From NCBI RefSeq assembly GCF_024679245.1, contig NC_090196.1:5271361-5335360 (forward strand): a DNA stretch of 64,000 bases, written 5' to 3'. This DNA is from Pseudorasbora parva (Eukaryota; Chordata; Actinopteri; Cypriniformes; Gobionidae). Both the position numbers and the translations under genes were made by a program. Under the pieces are notes generated by a model. That model saw only the letters and a program-made list of their open reading frames with translations. It was not told the DNA's origin and searched no databases. Below are positions 1 through 60,712 of the stretch, piece by piece. Position 1 is the first letter of the stretch. Each line of letters opens with the position of its first letter.

Positions 1-189
1 ATCCTATTGTAGACAAACTATATTTCAATTATTAACATGCTTCTTTTATACAAGGCATTATAATGCTCAATTGAATTCACTTCACACACAACAAATAATC
101 AGATGTGGTATTTCTGCCCATTGCAATAAACAGGGCGTATTGTTTCCTGTCTCCAGGTGTACTAAATTATTCACAGTCTTTCATGTAAA

Positions 190-700
190 TTACCAAACAA
201 GGCTTGGCATCCAAAGACAATGCGAGATGGCATGTCTTAATTAGCCAATCATCCGTCAGCACACAATTATCCGCGCGTCAGCCGCTCTTATTGAATGTGG
301 CATGTGACGACGGCAGGCTTGTGTTTCGTTTGTGGCTTTGTGGCGTTATTTGCGCGGCGAGGACTGTAGTTGCTAAGGGACACCGAGGCTCCTAATGATC
401 CTTTCAATTAAAGACGAGCCCTGAGGCTGTAGCGCAGCTGTCTGTTTAAAACGCCTCCTTCTCTAATGCCCGCCTGAGCCTCCTCAGCATGCGGGAGTGT
501 TTAAGTCAATATTATTTTAGAGACTACCTCCCATCTATTATTAAGTAAATTGAGCCATCAGCGTCTCTGGCCATTTTGAACCCTAAATGAAATCTATTTG
601 CCAAAAGCCTGGAGGACTGTCAGTGTGTAACACAATAATACAGAGGATGGCGTGCTTGTTAGGAGGATGAATAATAACTGGGAGAAAAATTCACCCTTAA
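190..700. promoter_or_regulatory. Candidate conserved non-coding element A, downstream of irx5
   Basis: The stretch has balanced base composition and no simple repeats. It contains several homeodomain cores (CTTAATTAGCC near 237, CTAATGATCC near 391, TTCAATTAAAG) mixed with GC-rich words. It contrasts with the AT-rich sequence after 760. Irx clusters are known to be surrounded by highly conserved enhancers. No open frame here looks coding. Conservation itself cannot be seen from one sequence. Confidence 0.35.
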
Positions 701-759
701 ACGGGAATAACGCTGGAGTTTAGTGCTTCTCAACTGGTGCTTTAGCACCCAGATTTGAC

Positions 760-2640
760 GTCATGTGACCAATATTGTATATTGCACAAAAAGCACTGTT
801 AAAATACTTTTGTCAAATCAACACAGATGATTAATGAGGTTCAGATAACATAATATTTAGCGTTTCTATTTATTAACTCAATCTCCTAATTTCAACGAAC
901 TACTTACTTTTTTAAGTTAAAGCAACAAAATATGTTTTACAGTGACCCAACAAAATGCAGAATTACTTATAGGATTACATGACAAAGGCTGAATTTTATA
1001 AATGAATACATTTTGACATTGTTTGACATCTTTTTTATTCCGATGCCCTCAGTGCCTGATAATTCACACATTGTGCTCAACACAAACCTGTTTATATGAG
1101 TGCAAGTGACTTAAATTTAAGCATATCATCTGTTACCATACTTTTTTCCCTGATGGATTTCAAGAAAAACACATCACCTGTTTTTTTTTTTTTTTTTTTT
1201 TTTGCATAGCTCATACCAAATGAAAGATTAATTTGCCCAAATTGCTGATTTGACAACACAGGAATATATGAGAATCGTGTTTAAATTCACATTACCTTCT
1301 TTTCTCTGGTGTTTGAGATCAGATCAGACCTGAGACCCGACACAATGTTGGGTAAAAGCTACGGTTTAAATAAAAAGAAACATTAACCAATGCCCCCACA
1401 AAAAAATAAAACACTCCACAAAAGCCAATCAGGTGAAGTTAACACTCTGAAAAGAGTTTAAAAACAACTGAATTGATCATTTAAGTCCAGAATTTGAACA
1501 TCTCAGAGTTAGGCTTGTGCTGCCTGGCTCATCAGTAAGTACCTTCTCACTATGCAGGAAAACACTCCCTCAGACCCCATCGATCGGCTCCAAATCAATG
1601 CTTTTAAAAGCCTTGCATCGCCTTTAGTTAAGAGCAAAAGCATGCATGCTTCAAAACGGCTCACTTATATTGATTAAGAGTGGATGAGCTTTTCACAGAT
1701 TTTCTCTCACTCTATAAAGACTGTCCACTAAACTTATGACACACTCTCAAAATTAAACGTTCCAAAGGGTGGTTTTGCAGAGAAGAACCATAATTATTTA
1801 GACTTACTTTAAAAAGCATGCAAACAGATTACCTTAAAAAAAAAAAGAAGTGAAACAGGAATAGTATGTTGTGCTGACAAATGCGTAGTTAGTATAGTTC
1901 AAATGGACTGCATTTATATAGCGCTTTTATCCAAAGCGCTATATAAATAAATAGTAAATAGTTCACTTACACTAGAGTACTAGTAACTACAAAAGAACAT
2001 TAGAGTGTATAATTTACCTTAGATTTACTCTTGATTTGTATAGTCCTTACCATTGTTTTGATGCTGGATGTTAAAGTCTGTGTGTGACTCAAGCATGGTC
2101 AACCGCAAGATACTGCCACAAATATAGGAACACTGATCACCATAATGGTGAGTTTTTTTTGATGGCGCTCGAACCAGTCAATTAATCTAAATTTGTGTTT
2201 TCTGAGTAGACAAGGTATCGTGAATAGCACATATTTTTACAATTTAGACGTTCCGTAAAGTTAGCAAAAAAGTGTTAGTTAGAATCACTGCTGGATTTTA
2301 CAGTGAACCATTTTTGCTTCCCTAAAGAGTCCTTTCAGTGAAGAGTTCTAAACAGAACCTATTTCTTTGTGTGACGAACATTCTTAATAATCATACTCCA
2401 CCTCTTGTGCAATGGAAAGATTCCAAGGATGTTAAAGGTTCTTCGTGGAACCATCAATGCCAATTAAGGACATTCTTTTCAAGAACAAAAAAAAAAAAAA
2501 AAAAAAAAAACATTGTTGCGAGTGCGAGTCTTTATATGTGTGTAGTAATCAGTTTTTAATTGTCATAGCCCTGAAAAAATATATGTATTCCCTGATGTGC
2601 TCAAACCTCGCCATTTGAAATATTTTACAAAGTAAGACTA
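760..2640. other. AT-rich intergenic sequence with MITE fragments and homopolymers
   Basis: No gene is visible. There is a poly-T run at 1182-1203 and a poly-A run near 2488-2510. A short palindrome around 1915-1950 is built on ATATAGCGCTTTTATCC and its complement. About 2290-2510 looks like a non-autonomous DNA element (AAGGTTCTTCGTGGAACC core), with a partial relative at 1740-1800. The rest is AT-rich sequence without recognisable structure. Confidence 0.4.
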
Positions 2641-2789
2641 ATTCATTAAAAATGTATTAAATGTTATTAAAGCAAAACATTGCCTCAGGTTAAAGCATAA
2701 CAGCTGGCAATAACAGAGCTGGATGAAAGATGTATTCGAATCAAATGTATCATCTGTGCGGTCAGAAGCAATTTTATAGCAATTACTGG

Positions 2790-3500
2790 TGATATTTTGC
2801 GTTTACACGTCTAGAAAAGAGGCAGAAAGAAAACTCATCTCTAGCGGCCCTAAAACCTCTTGTAAAGCAATGAAAAGATCAAATGACTGCATTGAATGTG
2901 ACACTGGTCACAAGATGATTGGATAGTTTGGATAGTTTCGACGGGGCTTCTTCAGTTACAAAGCTTTGAATTCACTGAATTGTGAAATAGCATTGCGCCA
3001 AGTATAAATATACAGCCTAACTTAGAATTTACTGGAGGGATTAGAGAGCTTTTCAAGTCCTCGCAGCCTCTTTTCATGGTTTTGTGTACAGAAACGTTGT
3101 ATTACCCCTGTAAGCCACGGGGCCTGAGTCGCTTCTCTGATGTTTGTTGATGTCGGACTGCAGAAACGGGGGATCTGTGCTAATCCTCTCATTCTTGCAA
3201 AGAGTTTACTACATTTTAAATTTACACATTTAATACCTTTTAAAATGGTCTTTGAACATTTTTAGCCCCTCGCTCTTTTCTGCATCGCAGGAAAAAAAGC
3301 AACACACATTTCACGAGAAGATGCTTTATGGAGCATAAATTTAATATCTCCTCCACTTAAGAGTACTGTCCCATAATCCCCCTGCAATAAATGTTGACTT
3401 GTGCTATTTAAATGTACAATTTATCCTCTGTATTATGCCTGCAGGAGGCGACGGTTACAGTTATTGAGTGTTTTCTTTGAGTCCATGTAGGTGTAGCACA
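2790..3500. promoter_or_regulatory. Candidate conserved non-coding element B, downstream of irx5
   Basis: This is complex, non-repetitive sequence between MITE-bearing flanks. It includes an uninterrupted mixed-composition block at about 3060-3470 (CACGGGGCCTGAGTCGCTTC, TTAATATCTCCTCCACTTAA, CCTGCAGGAGGCGACGG). No reading frame, splice pattern or transposon end is apparent. Position next to irx5 suggests an enhancer, by inference only. Confidence 0.3.
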
Positions 3501-3579
3501 GTTGTGAGCAAATCAGGAAGGCACTGCACACCATTCTGTAAAGAACAGATGATAGGATAATCCGGAATGGGTCGAAATT

Positions 3580-3941
3580 TGTGACCCTGGAGCACAAAAC
3601 CAGTCGTTAATCACATATTTGTGGCAATAACCAACAATACATTGTAAGGGTCAAAATGATGGATTTTTGTTTTATACCAATATTCAGTAAGACCCTACCG
3701 TAAATATATCAAACATGTATTATTAGTAGTAATATGCATTGCTACGGTCTTAATTTGGACAACTTTAAAGGTGATTTTCTCAATATTTAGACTTTTTTGC
3801 ACCCTCAGATTTTCAAATAGTTGTATCTCGGCTAAATATTGTCATATCCTAACAAACCATACATCTATGGAAAGCTTATTCATTCATCTGTCAGATGATG
3901 TATAAATCATGATTATGACTGGTTTTGTGGTCCGGATCACA
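3580..3941. mobile_element. MITE with TGTGACCCTGG / CCGGATCACA ends
   Basis: The 5' end TGTGACCCTGGAGCACAAAA is the near reverse complement of the 3' end TTTTGTGGTCCGGATCACA, giving terminal inverted repeats of about 25 bp. The interior is non-coding. A second copy sits in irx5 intron 1 at 6255-6631. Confidence 0.75.
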
Positions 3942-4427
3942 TATACATGAAGGCTGCAGGAAAAAAAAGCAGCTAGTAAATTTTCTTGACTGATATCTTC
4001 AGTCATGATTCTGGACCTGATGCCAACCCTGTAGTTCCTCTTCTGTAGGCATATCAAAACTGCTCATCTATTTTAAAATCTCTTAATAAAATGGGTTATG
4101 CTTCAAGAGAACATATGCATAATTTACTAGGCACAAACAAAACCACCGATCTAGAATATGCATTAACAAATTAGCCTGAAAAATGGCACATGATTAAAGT
4201 TTGTGATGTGCAAAGATCCGTTAGAACAATAATAATTGAAAAAAACAGCTGATCGCGAATACAAAAATGAGTACTTTGGCCTCTCGCACAAATATTTTAC
4301 AATAGATAAGCTATTTTTAAGAATTTCAATACCATTTCCTTTTTAAATATTAAAAACGATTTTTTTTTAAAGAATCTCTCCATTCTGAAAAATCCCTTTC
4401 AAAGCAGAAATAATAAATATAAAAGCA
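3942..4427. other. Probable irx5 3' UTR and downstream flank
   Basis: This AT-rich sequence lies immediately beyond the irx5 stop codon on the minus strand. Nothing else can be assigned; I did not find a convincing polyadenylation signal close to the stop. Confidence 0.35.
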
Positions 4428-7265
4428 CTAAATATTCGGCCTCCTGTGCTCAAGTGTGAGTTCTTTACACATGTCCTGGGTCAGTCTGCTGTCTTTCGCT
4501 CTGTGTAACACGGCCTGATTAATTCCGTTCAGATGCGTCGAGTTCGAACCGGAGCCGTTCAGCGGTCCGAATGTGCCGTAGTTCGTGAATCCCGTATAGA
4601 ACGGAGACGCGTAGTAGAAATGTCTGGGAGGGAAGGGGCACTGCGCGGGTGACCCGGCGGGCGACAACGGTTCGTCACTCCCCTTATCCGACGTTGCGAT
4701 TTCGGCAAGAGACCACAGTTTGGGTTTAGGGGTCGGGTTTGCAGAATTAATGACAGATGTGGCTTTGCAGCTTTCACTGAGGGGCTTATTCTTGCTTTCA
4801 CTCGTCTCGTTTTGGGGAGAGGAAGTCGTGGGCACCGGAGACTCAGAGCCTGTCCGGTTCTCCTCTTCTTCACAGTCGATGATGACGCTCTCCGCCGCGT
4901 CCTCCGGATCTTCTGCGCGGTCGTCGCCAACTGCGATCAAATCACGAAAGTGTTAGAAAGGCGTGTGCGTTAACGTGATCGATACTCACACACAAACATC
5001 AATAAACACACATTTGTGGTATTCAAATATAGCTGCTATAAAAACACAAATACTACGGACAAATTATAGGCTACTCTGTCTTCCCCGAATCAATTGAGTT
5101 ATTAAAAATAGGCTATGGAAAATATTTTTGTGATAGGCTATGTTTAAAGTGAGAGAAAGATTTGTGCGAAAAACATGTAGCCTACAACTTAACAGGAAAA
5201 ATGTGTCTGCAAGTTTGTTTTAAAACATTGTAAGTGTATGATCGCTTGTCCGCTAAATCGAAGACAATGTGGTTCAGTCAACATACAGAGATTATTCTTT
5301 CATCATGTGACAAGAAAAAATCAAATCAAACAGAAAATGGTATTTTACAGAGGTCCCCTGTAGACCTTCATGTATGTTTATCATTATTTATTTAAAACAC
5401 ATTTTTCCTCTATGAAAATGCACTCATAGCCTATATGAAGCACTTAATATTCCCAAAAGTTCCTCAAGTGTATTATTATTATTAAAAAACAATGGTTAAG
5501 TTGCACTTATTCATCTGCAAGAGTTGCATTGCCTCTTTCCTTACGATTTTTGCATCATTGTCACTGATTAGCCTAATGTTCAAACATAATATTTCGTTTT
5601 TAAAATTAAATATAATAATAATAGCTACAACCACGCACACATAACATAAAAAGGGGAGGGAAATGAACACCTGAATCTTTGGTCGTCTGTGTTGTTTCGG
5701 CCGTTTTGAACGGTTCATCATCTTCATCATTTTTCTCTAGATCTATACTATCCTCCTCATCTTCATCCTCGCTCCTGTTCCGTGGCGTCCACGTCATTTT
5801 ATTCTCTTTTTTCAGTCGTCTCCGGGCGTTGGCGAACCAGGTGGACACCTGAGTGAGGGTCATTTTGGTGATGATGGCCAGCATGATTTTCTCACCCTTG
5901 GTGGGATAAGGGTTTTTCCTGTGCTCGCTGAGCCAGGCCTTCAGGGTGGCGGTGGCATCTCGTGTGGCGTTCTTCCGGTAAGCGGGGTCTCCAAACGGGT
6001 ACGGGCCCAGGGGACCGGCGTACGGGTGATAGCCTATAGAGCCAGTCATGCCTGGAGAATGGTCATATGGGGAGCCCTGGGCAATGAATTAATAAAGATT
6101 ACAATTCAGGGGGAGAGCAGACTGTCCGTGATGTTTAGAAAAAAAATTCTGCTAGCTCACAACTGTTCAAATGTGACATGCCAGGGTGCGTATGGAATAT
6201 TTCAAATATTTAGCCTACACAATGATATACACAGCATTTACACAAATGCTAATATGTGACACTGGAGCAGTCATAAGTGGCACGGGAATATTTGTGGCAA
6301 TAGCAATGTAGGCTATATGGGTCAAAATTATAAATTTTTCATTCATGCCAAAAATCATTAGGGTATTCCATGAAGATATTTAGTAAAATTCCTTCTGTTA
6401 ATACAGATTTAAAAAAAATGTATTTTTCTATTAGTAGCCTAGTAATGCATCACTTCACTTGCACAGCTTTAAAAACGATTGTCTCAATATTTCGAATTTT
6501 TAATTATTTTTATTTTTTATTTTTTTGCACCTTCAGATTCCAGATTTTCAAATATAGTTGTAGCCTAAGCTATCTCGGCCAAATATTGTGCTATCCTAAA
6601 TAGGCTACTGGTTTTGTGGTCCAGGGTCACATTATGAAAACTCACCACACAAATAAATCAATAGCCCACAGGGAAAACAATATTCTGAGGAACAGAATGT
6701 AAATTCCGCGTTTAATGCACACTATTTCTTTAATTATAGTTCGAACGGTTCTGTTCATAAGCGATCCGAGCGAAAACCTGTAAATCATTTACTTTGATAA
6801 AGGTAAAAATCTTAAATAATATAATATAATATTAAATATTTTATATATAAATATATCCATGTTTAATGCAATACCGAAAAATAACCCAAAGTAAAATATG
6901 CTACTATAATTAATTAAAAGTTCTAGTCACTATGCTGAAAATCATGATGTCGTGATATAGGCTAATAATCATTATACAAAAAAAAGAAAAAAAAAGAAAA
7001 ACCACAAGACATAAACATGGGCTTTATTATGAATGAAACTCACCCCATACGAAGTGAAGGGGGCAGTGGACTCGGGACTGTACTGGAGTGAGTTGAAGAC
7101 TGTGGTGTTTGTGAAAGCTGCGGACGCGTACGGGGCGAAAGCAGATCCGCTAGAGGACCGTCCCAGATCATCTGTCCGCGGTCCCGTGATCGCGCTGGAG
7201 CCGTACGGCGGACACGAGTACAGAGACAGCGAAGACTGGTACAAGTATCCCTGAGGAAACGCCAT
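4428..7265 (-). CDS. irx5: Iroquois homeobox transcription factor Irx5 (probably the irx5b paralogue)
   Basis: Three minus-strand exons join cleanly: 7265-7044 (74 codons, donor GTGAGT), 6076-5671 (acceptor after CAG, ends in phase 1) and 4930-4428 (stop TAG). The product is 376 residues. Residues about 107-169 form a TALE homeodomain, with the PYP loop insertion at 130-132 and recognition helix WFANARRR at 154-161 including Asn157. An acidic segment ([16 protein letters not shown]) follows. [14 protein letters not shown] motif lies at 278-290, and [12 protein letters not shown] lies near the C-terminus. The N-terminal [16 protein letters not shown] and [10 protein letters not shown] motifs match Irx5 rather than Irx1, 2, 3, 4 or 6. 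It is a nuclear DNA-binding regulator; known family roles include patterning of heart, retina and neural tissue. The protein is clearly shorter than mammalian Irx5 as I remember it, mostly between the acidic segment and the C-terminal motifs, which is why I favour a diverged teleost duplicate. Assignment to irx5 is strong; a versus b is inferred. Confidence 0.95.
6255..6631. mobile_element. MITE in irx5 intron 1, TGTGAC...GTCACA ends
   Basis: This AT-rich element begins TGTGACACTGGAGCAG and ends in GGTTTTGTGGTCCAGGGTCACA. It is the same family as the copy at 3580-3941, with the shared interior words TCTCGGC(C/T)AAATATTGT and TTTTTTGCACC. It carries no coding capacity. It occupies much of the 966-bp first intron of irx5, so it probably inserted after the gene structure was fixed. 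Confidence 0.65.
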
Positions 7266-7473
7266 GACCAGATTACTGCTACAGTCTCCTCACAAGCCCA
7301 AGAGTCAAGACACTCATCCTATGTGCCATCGAAGGAAAGAAAATCAAAGATGCAACTCCTGGTATAAGGAAATGAAACGTCGCTCACGCGAGTCTTCGGT
7401 AAATTGGGTAGAAGAGGGTCTTGAGTTCCGTGCGCTTCCTCAAGGAGAGTGAAAGAAAAGCTCAAGCTGTGTC

Positions 7474-7476
<3 letters not shown>
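7266..7476 (-). promoter_or_regulatory. irx5 5' flank / probable 5' UTR
   Basis: About 210 bp lie between the irx5 start codon and the CT microsatellite. They are mixed-composition with scattered CG dinucleotides. No TATA box or other core promoter element stands out. Confidence 0.35.

Positions 7477-7564
<88 letters not shown>
7477..7564. repeat. (CT)n microsatellite upstream of irx5
   Basis: An almost perfect 88-bp CT/GA dinucleotide tract. It begins 212 bp upstream of the irx5 initiation codon, so it lies in the 5' UTR or core promoter. Long GA/CT tracts can bind GAGA-type factors and are highly mutable. Confidence 0.97.
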
Positions 7565-7566
<2 letters not shown>

Positions 7567-7828
7567 TCACATAAGAGAGTATTGACTTATTATGTGAATA
7601 ATCTCAATCATAAATAGGAATAATACATAATCATAAATAATACCTAATATAATTACAATCAAGTCTTTTATTGGCAACTGTGTCATCACTGCGACATTAT
7701 TACAAAACAGACAATTACAAAAATACTGATTTTAATGTATTTTGTAATGTTTAAATATGTATCACAAAAATGAGAGGAGCATCTGGCCACATCCAAAAAT
7801 GAATGGATCTCTATGGAATAGATCATTA

Positions 7829-8084
7829 CCCCCCCCCCCCCCCCATATATATAAGTGTTATGATAACACTTTATTTTAAGGTTCAGTTATTAACTATTAA
7901 CTGGTTGCTTATTATCATGCGTATTACTAGGATATTGGCTGTTTATTAGTACTTATAACGGACATATTAATGCCTTATTCTGCATGACCTTATTCTACAT
8001 CAATTAATCAAACCCAATACCTAAACTTAAATGCTACAAAAACTACCTTACTAACTATTAATAAGCAGTAAATAAGCAGTAAAT
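7829..8084. mobile_element. Poly-C run and truncated MITE
   Basis: A 16-bp run of C at 7829-7844 is followed by a sequence beginning ATAACACTTTATTTTAAGGT. It contains repeated TTATTAGTA/TTAATAAGCAG words typical of fish non-autonomous DNA elements. Its other end is not visible because the Tc1 fragment begins here. Confidence 0.45.
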
Positions 8085-8888
8085 TAGGAGAGGCACAACT
8101 GAGGTATGAGCAAAGCATTTGTGAAGCCACAACACGCACAAGCTTGAGGTGGATGGGCTACAACAGCAGAAGACCTCACCGGGCACCACTCATCTCCACT
8201 ACAAATAGGAAAAAGAGGCTACAATTTGCACAAGCTCACCAAAATTGGACAGTTGAAGACTGGAAAAATGTTCCCTGGTCTGACGAGTCTTGATTTCTGT
8301 TGAGACATTCAGATGGTAGAGTCAGAATTTGGCGTAAACAGAATGAGAACATGGATCCATCATGCCTTGTTACCACTGTGCTGGTTGGTGGTGGTGGTGT
8401 AATGGTGTGGGGGTTTTCTTGGCACACTTTAAGCCCCTTAGTGCCAATTGGGCATCATTTAAATGCCACGGCTTACCTGAGCATTGTTTCTGACCATGTC
8501 CATCCCTTTATGACCACCATGTACCCATCCTCTGATGGTTACTTCCAGCAGGATAATGCACCATGTCACAAAGCTCGAATCATTTCAAATTGGTTTCTTG
8601 AACATGCCAATGAGTTCACTGTAAAATGGCCCCCACAGTCACCAGATCTCAACCCAATAGAGCATCTTTGGGATGTGGTGGAACGGGAGCTTCGTGCCCT
8701 TGATGTACATTCCACAAATCTCCATCAACTCTAAGATGCTATCCTATCAATATGGGCCGACATTTCTAAAGAATGCTTTCAGCAGCTTGTTGAATCAATG
8801 CCACGTAGAATTAAGGCAGTTCTGAAGGAGAAAGGGGGTCAAACACAGTATTAGTATGGTGTTCCTAATAATCCTTTAGGTGAGTGTA
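8085..8888 (+). pseudogene. 5'-truncated Tc1/mariner transposase
   Basis: The catalytic half of a Tc1-type transposase is readable, with DNAPCHKA (second Asp) and SPDLNPIEHLWDVVEREL (third acidic residue). Upstream, the first-Asp motif WSDES is followed at once by a TGA stop at about 8291, where family members carry a sense codon. The N-terminal DNA-binding domain and the 5' terminal repeat are missing. The 3' end reads TTCCTAATAATCCTTTAGG and stops at a TA, as expected for the 3' terminal repeat. It cannot make a working enzyme. Confidence 0.9.
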
Positions 8889-10459
8889 TAATAAACCATA
8901 TTATACGTCATGTTTTTATTACATTAGAATGAGCTGTTTCTATCTTCATACACTGCAGGTCCCCTTATAGTGAAGTCACCATTTTGCACCGTCATGTTTT
9001 TACCAACACTATTTTACGACCAATTCGTAGATATTTTACGAGGTGGCTAATTTGTATTGATTTGTACGTTTTGTCTAAACCCCAGTGACCGGTTTAGAGG
9101 CTGGGTTTGAGGTAGGTAATTCATACGTATTAATTTGGCAACTCGTTAAATACATACGATTTGCCACAAAAAATTCATACAAGTGAGGTTGTACAAATTC
9201 ATAGGAATTTGCCACCTCATTAAATATGTACAAATTGCCTTGAGATCGGGTTGGTTTCAACAGTAGCCCAAAACGGACAAACTGCTCTACAGAGCGCCAG
9301 CTACTCTCTGCTCTCTCCGATGACGACATTTTGTCCTGTGACGGCCCCCGTAGCTTCTCTATGTGCTTCAAAAGGAAGAGGGTGAGCCGTTGTAATTCAC
9401 AACCTTACCACTAGATTCTGCTAAAATGTGTATACTGCACCTTTAAGAAGGTATTTCTACCTGATCCTAAATTCTAATTTTGTTTTTGTAACCTAATTCA
9501 ATTAGGTTTACGTAACATAAAACAAGGGAATGCTGTTTTAACTTAATTAAGTTACGTTGACCCAATATATAATTTATAATGAAGCTCAGGAGGATGGACA
9601 CATTCGACTCATGAGCACTACGACTGCACCAGACCTGTAGAGGGCAATATGTGACCCATAGCTACAGAGCATCTGTGTACAAAATTGCCCCCAAAAATAG
9701 GGCACTATTTGAGGGGACAGTCATTTGTTGTGTCCGAAACCTAGTGGATGTTATTGAGTGCCCTCATTTAATCCCACAATGCACCACAACAATGAGTGTA
9801 GAACTGATGGTCAATGGCTAGAGAATACCCATAATGCACTGTGAGGTCACGCACTGAGGCTGGATCAGAAATGGCACCCTATACCCTTACAATCTTCCTC
9901 TCAGCTGAAGGGTGCATCATAACGGCCACAAAAGGGGGCGCTCGTGATGAATGGGACACCCTACGGTCTAAGATTTCAAGATAAAAAATATTTGCCACAT
10001 TTAAAAAAAATTATTAAACAGCAAGCTCAAATTATGCAGAAGCAGCAGCTCTTCCGGCAACTCAGAGTCTGAATTCACTCACTCGTTTTCATTCATTCCT
10101 TCAAGTGGACTATATGTGGAGTAATGTATAGGGAATAGTGAATGGGGGTATGGGGGCGATTTTGAAAACACTAAATGTGTTTTTCATTTGGCTGCTTCTT
10201 GCTGATCTGCAAATTTTGCTTCAATGAGAAATTGTGATTTGAGGTTGTTGCATCAAAGTGAATATCACAATTGTAAAACAAATATACTCTCAGATAATTA
10301 TTATTATTATTTGCCTCTTATTGAGTTTAATTAAAATGAGCTGAAGTAGCAATTTAACATTTTGCACAACTTAATTTTGTGTTCAATCCACCTAATATTT
10401 AAAAGTGAAGTTTACTTAAGAGTTGAAACTACATAAATCATTTTTGTTGATATTCACTG
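8889..10459. other. Intergenic sequence with degraded DNA-element fragments
   Basis: No host gene is visible. Around 9000-9260 is an element with internal repetition of ATTTGCCAC/CTCGTTAAAT words. Around 9330-9445 is a fragment ending ATACTGCACCTTTAAG, a common fish MITE end. 9560-10140 is ordinary unstructured sequence. Confidence 0.4.
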
Positions 10460-10634
10460 GGCTATGGATCTGTAGTTCCGCGATATCTCGCGCCTGCAGT
10501 GCCACTTTAAGCTTATGAAAGAAGCGTTGCGATTTGGTTGTGTCGCGTCGCGTTCAGTGAGCAGCAGAGGACGCGGGTGAGTTCATCCTCTCAAGATCTG
10601 ACATCACGCGCTCAGGAATCCCTGCACTATTATC
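10460..10634 (+). promoter_or_regulatory. CG-rich putative promoter and 5' UTR of the unnamed gene
   Basis: CG dinucleotides cluster strongly here (CGCGATATCTCGCGCC, GTCGCGTCGCGTTC), unlike the flanks. A TATCTCGCG motif resembles the TCTCGCGAGA element of TATA-less housekeeping promoters. It ends at the ATG at 10635. The gene faces away from irx5, about 3.4 kb apart start to start. Confidence 0.5.
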
Positions 10635-59609
<48,975 letters not shown>

Positions 59610-59687
59610 TACTGTAAAACCAGCAACACTATTATTAATTAAATGCTTAACCGTAAACTAGGTTCCCTGAGATAGACAGAGATAAAC

Positions 59688-60072
59688 GTCTCGGTTACGT
59701 ATGTAACCCTCGTTCCCTGAAGGAGGGAACGGAGACGTACGTCAGAACTGAACCGACGAATGGGATCTTACTTTAGAGACCAATCCTACTTCGAGCATCT
59801 AACAACGAGCCAATGAAATTTGGCATGCGATCACGCATTCCACGCTCCGCCCCGCAGCGCGGGTATAAATAGGAAGTGGAATGGTAGATCAGCGCTTTTT
59901 CTGCTGAGGAGCCGAAAGGTGACCGGACTCCCAGCGGAAGCACAGCATCTGGCGACGGGACGTACGTCTCCGTTCCCTCCTTCAGGGAACGAGGGTTACA
60001 TACGTAACCGAGACGTTCCCTTTCAGTCGGTCACGTTCGACGTACGTCAGAACTGAACCGACGAATGGGATC
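59688..60072. repeat. DIRS terminal inverted repeat structure
   Basis: 59688-59743 and 59959-60014 are perfect 56-bp inverted repeats separated by 215 bp. Each arm contains its own short palindromes (CGTTCCCTGAAGGAGGGAACG-type and GACGTACGTC). A 34-bp direct repeat starting GACGTACGTCAGAACTG is at 59734-59767 and 60039-60072. Within the loop, GGGTATAAATAGG at about 59860 is a TATA-box-like site. Confidence 0.93.
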
Positions 60073-60712
60073 CCTATGGAAAACGCCAGGATGCTGGCCC
60101 TTCCAGCGTCCTGCTTGAGCGCACTGCACCGTCTAGTATGGTACGGAAGTCAGGGCTCCAAGCAGGGAGTACAGTCACTGCTGTTTCTGCAAGACCCACT
60201 CAGAATGACTATTGGATAACGCTGGGAAAGCGTGCCTACCTCGTACTTGAGAGAGAGGGTACGCTGCGGGGCCACGTCCTTCAGGGAAGGAGAGGTGGCA
60301 GAATACGCATAAGGACTAACCTGGCAGGGTAGTGCAACATATGGCAGTCTCTGGGGTGGTTCCAGCCTGATTGAAGGGGGGAAAGAACACGCCCAGAGAC
60401 GACAGAGCGGGCTCTGTCGAGGGAAAGACACGGGGCTAGCCCGAAGGGTAGCTGATACCGTGGAAGAATACACATATGGGGTTGCCGTGAGGGTACCGCT
60501 ACATATGGGACCCAGCCTACAGCCACGTTTCACAAGCATACGGGTGCAGGCCTGGCGTCAGACGGTCCGCAACGTCTGACACCGGAGGGGTGACGGAGGA
60601 GCTCGACAGGGTTAGCCGGTTTCCCGGGGAACACAACTAGAGACAATAGACGCACGTATCCGGCCCAGAGGGCGGGAGTGGCGTTTCGCAAGCCGACACT
60701 TAGAACGGGCAC
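60073..60712 (-). other. DIRS region downstream of the recombinase
   Basis: GC-rich sequence between the recombinase stop and the terminal repeat. Open frames on both strands here show no domain. It is probably untranslated DIRS sequence containing the internal complementary region. Confidence 0.5.

Noticed and set aside
4720..4956. Plus-strand 78-codon frame over irx5 exon 3
   Set aside because: It is a shadow of the irx5 coding strand.
7319..7570. 83-codon minus frame (ERERER...) near irx5
   Set aside because: It is the translation of the CT tract upstream of the irx5 start and is not an exon.
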